64,000 bases of DNA from Pseudomonadota bacterium (GTDB lineage Bacteria; Pseudomonadota; Gammaproteobacteria; Burkholderiales; Burkholderiaceae_C). The stretch covers positions 62,001-126,000 of the forward strand of contig CAUJHQ010000105.1 of assembly GCA_963204815.1 (NCBI GenBank), given 5' to 3'. The translations under genes were made by a program, and so were the position numbers. How positions within the stretch are numbered: the stretch's first letter is position 1; every line of letters begins with the position of its first letter. The notes beneath the pieces were generated by a model. That model was given only the letters and a program-made list of their open reading frames with translations. It made no database searches and was not told the DNA's origin. Below are positions 63,359-64,000 of this stretch, piece after piece.

Positions 63359-64000
63359 ATGTTCAAGGCCTTGCTCCTGGAAAAGGGCGAGGGCGGCTTC
63401 AGCGCCGGCCTCGCGCAGATCGACGAATCGCGCCTGCCGGCCGGCGACGTGCTGGTCGCGCCGGCCTACTCCACGCTCAACTTCAAGGACGGCCTGGCGA
63501 TCACGAACCGCGGCCCGGTGGTGCGCAGCTGGCCGATGGTGCCCGGCATCGACGGCGCCGGCACGGTGCTGGAAAGCACGCACCCGGCCTGGTTGCCGGG
63601 CGACCGCTTCGTGCACAACGGCTGGGGCGTCGGCGAGACGCACTGGGGGTGCCTGGCCGAGCGCGCCCGCCTGAAGGGCGACTGGCTGGTCAAGCTGCCG
63701 CCGGCCTTCACGCCGCGCCAGGCGATGGCCATCGGCACCGCCGGCTACACCGCGATGCTGTGCGTGCTGGCGCTGGAACGCCACGGCGTGCAGCCGGGCG
63801 ACGGCGAGGTGCTGGTCACCGGCGCGACCGGTGGTGTGGGCAGTGTCGCCATCGCGCTGCTCGGCCGCCTCGGCTTCAAGGTCACCGCAGCCAGCGGCAA
63901 GACGGCCGAAGCAGACTACCTGAAGAGGCTCGGCGCCGCCGCGGTGATGGACCGCGCCGAGCTCGCCGCCGCCGGCAAGCCGCTGCAGAAGGAGCGCTGG
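63359..64000 (+). CDS. acuI: Acrylyl-CoA reductase/YhdH-type quinone oxidoreductase, cut off by window edge
   Basis: The first 214 residues of an MDR-superfamily reductase. The AcuI/YhdH group signatures are visible: [14 protein letters not shown] start, [53 protein letters not shown] and the NADPH motif [20 protein letters not shown]. No zinc-binding residues are seen, as expected for this group. AcuI reduces acrylyl-CoA to propionyl-CoA. The C-terminal third lies outside the window. Confidence 0.88.
   Translation, partial: MFKALLLEKGEGGFSAGLAQIDESRLPAGDVLVAPAYSTLNFKDGLAITNRGPVVRSWPMVPGIDGAGTVLESTHPAWLPGDRFVHNGWGVGETHWGCLAERARLKGDWLVKLPPAFTPRQAMAIGTAGYTAMLCVLALERHGVQPGDGEVLVTGATGGVGSVAIALLGRLGFKVTAASGKTAEADYLKRLGAAAVMDRAELAAAGKPLQKERW

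Overview
The window is a very GC-rich bacterial chromosome segment. Gene content, protein similarity and codon use point to a betaproteobacterium of the order Burkholderiales, most like the Rubrivivax/Leptothrix/Methylibium group. This placement is inferred from recalled families, not from a search. Genes are tightly packed, many overlap by 1-4 bp, and only one gap exceeds 300 bp. No tRNA, rRNA, CRISPR array, insertion sequence or phage gene was recognised.

Layout. 0-12 kb: a partial lysozyme-like gene, ybaB-recR, the rRNA hydroxylase rlhA, an RND efflux pair, thrH, and a small cluster of a beta-helix membrane protein, an ArsR-type regulator and two dimeric alpha-beta barrel proteins. 12-15.7 kb: a molybdopterin oxidoreductase and a periplasmic HtrA-like protease. 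15.9-22.6 kb: the most striking locus, a 1865-residue lipoprotein. It joins a complete galactose-oxidase-type copper radical oxidase to two PA14 domains, a discoidin domain, a PKD domain, a beta-propeller and a two-haem cytochrome c peroxidase/MauG-like module. A one-haem cytochrome and an SCO copper chaperone follow.

22.8-37.3 kb: two divergent acyl-CoA catabolic operons. The left one follows the atuB-C-D-E-F order of acyclic terpene utilisation (SDR, carboxylase beta, acyl-CoA dehydrogenase, hydratase, biotin carboxylase) but has a DUF849 beta-keto acid cleavage enzyme and a thioesterase at its end and no atuA. The right one encodes an SCP2 protein, a MerR regulator, a second acyl-CoA dehydrogenase, an aldehyde dehydrogenase, a thiolase and a FadB-like bifunctional enzyme. 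A palindrome between them is a plausible operator for the MerR protein. Together they could oxidise a branched or terpenoid aldehyde/acid to acetyl-CoA units.

37.3-47 kb: a PQQ-sugar-dehydrogenase-like protein, an M48 membrane protease in slightly AT-richer DNA, a sirtuin, an Xre/RES toxin-antitoxin pair with its own inverted-repeat operator, a DUF1624 membrane protein, a cobalt-type nitrile hydratase operon, a cyclase-family hydrolase and an orphan ABC solute-binding protein. 47-64 kb: mostly housekeeping (rlmB, upp, split chromate transporter, MFS exporter, 2-hydroxyacid dehydrogenase, mltD, gloB, rnhA, a second RND pair, a PlsB-like acyltransferase, moaA, an NlpC/P60 hydrolase) and a partial acuI-like reductase at the right edge.
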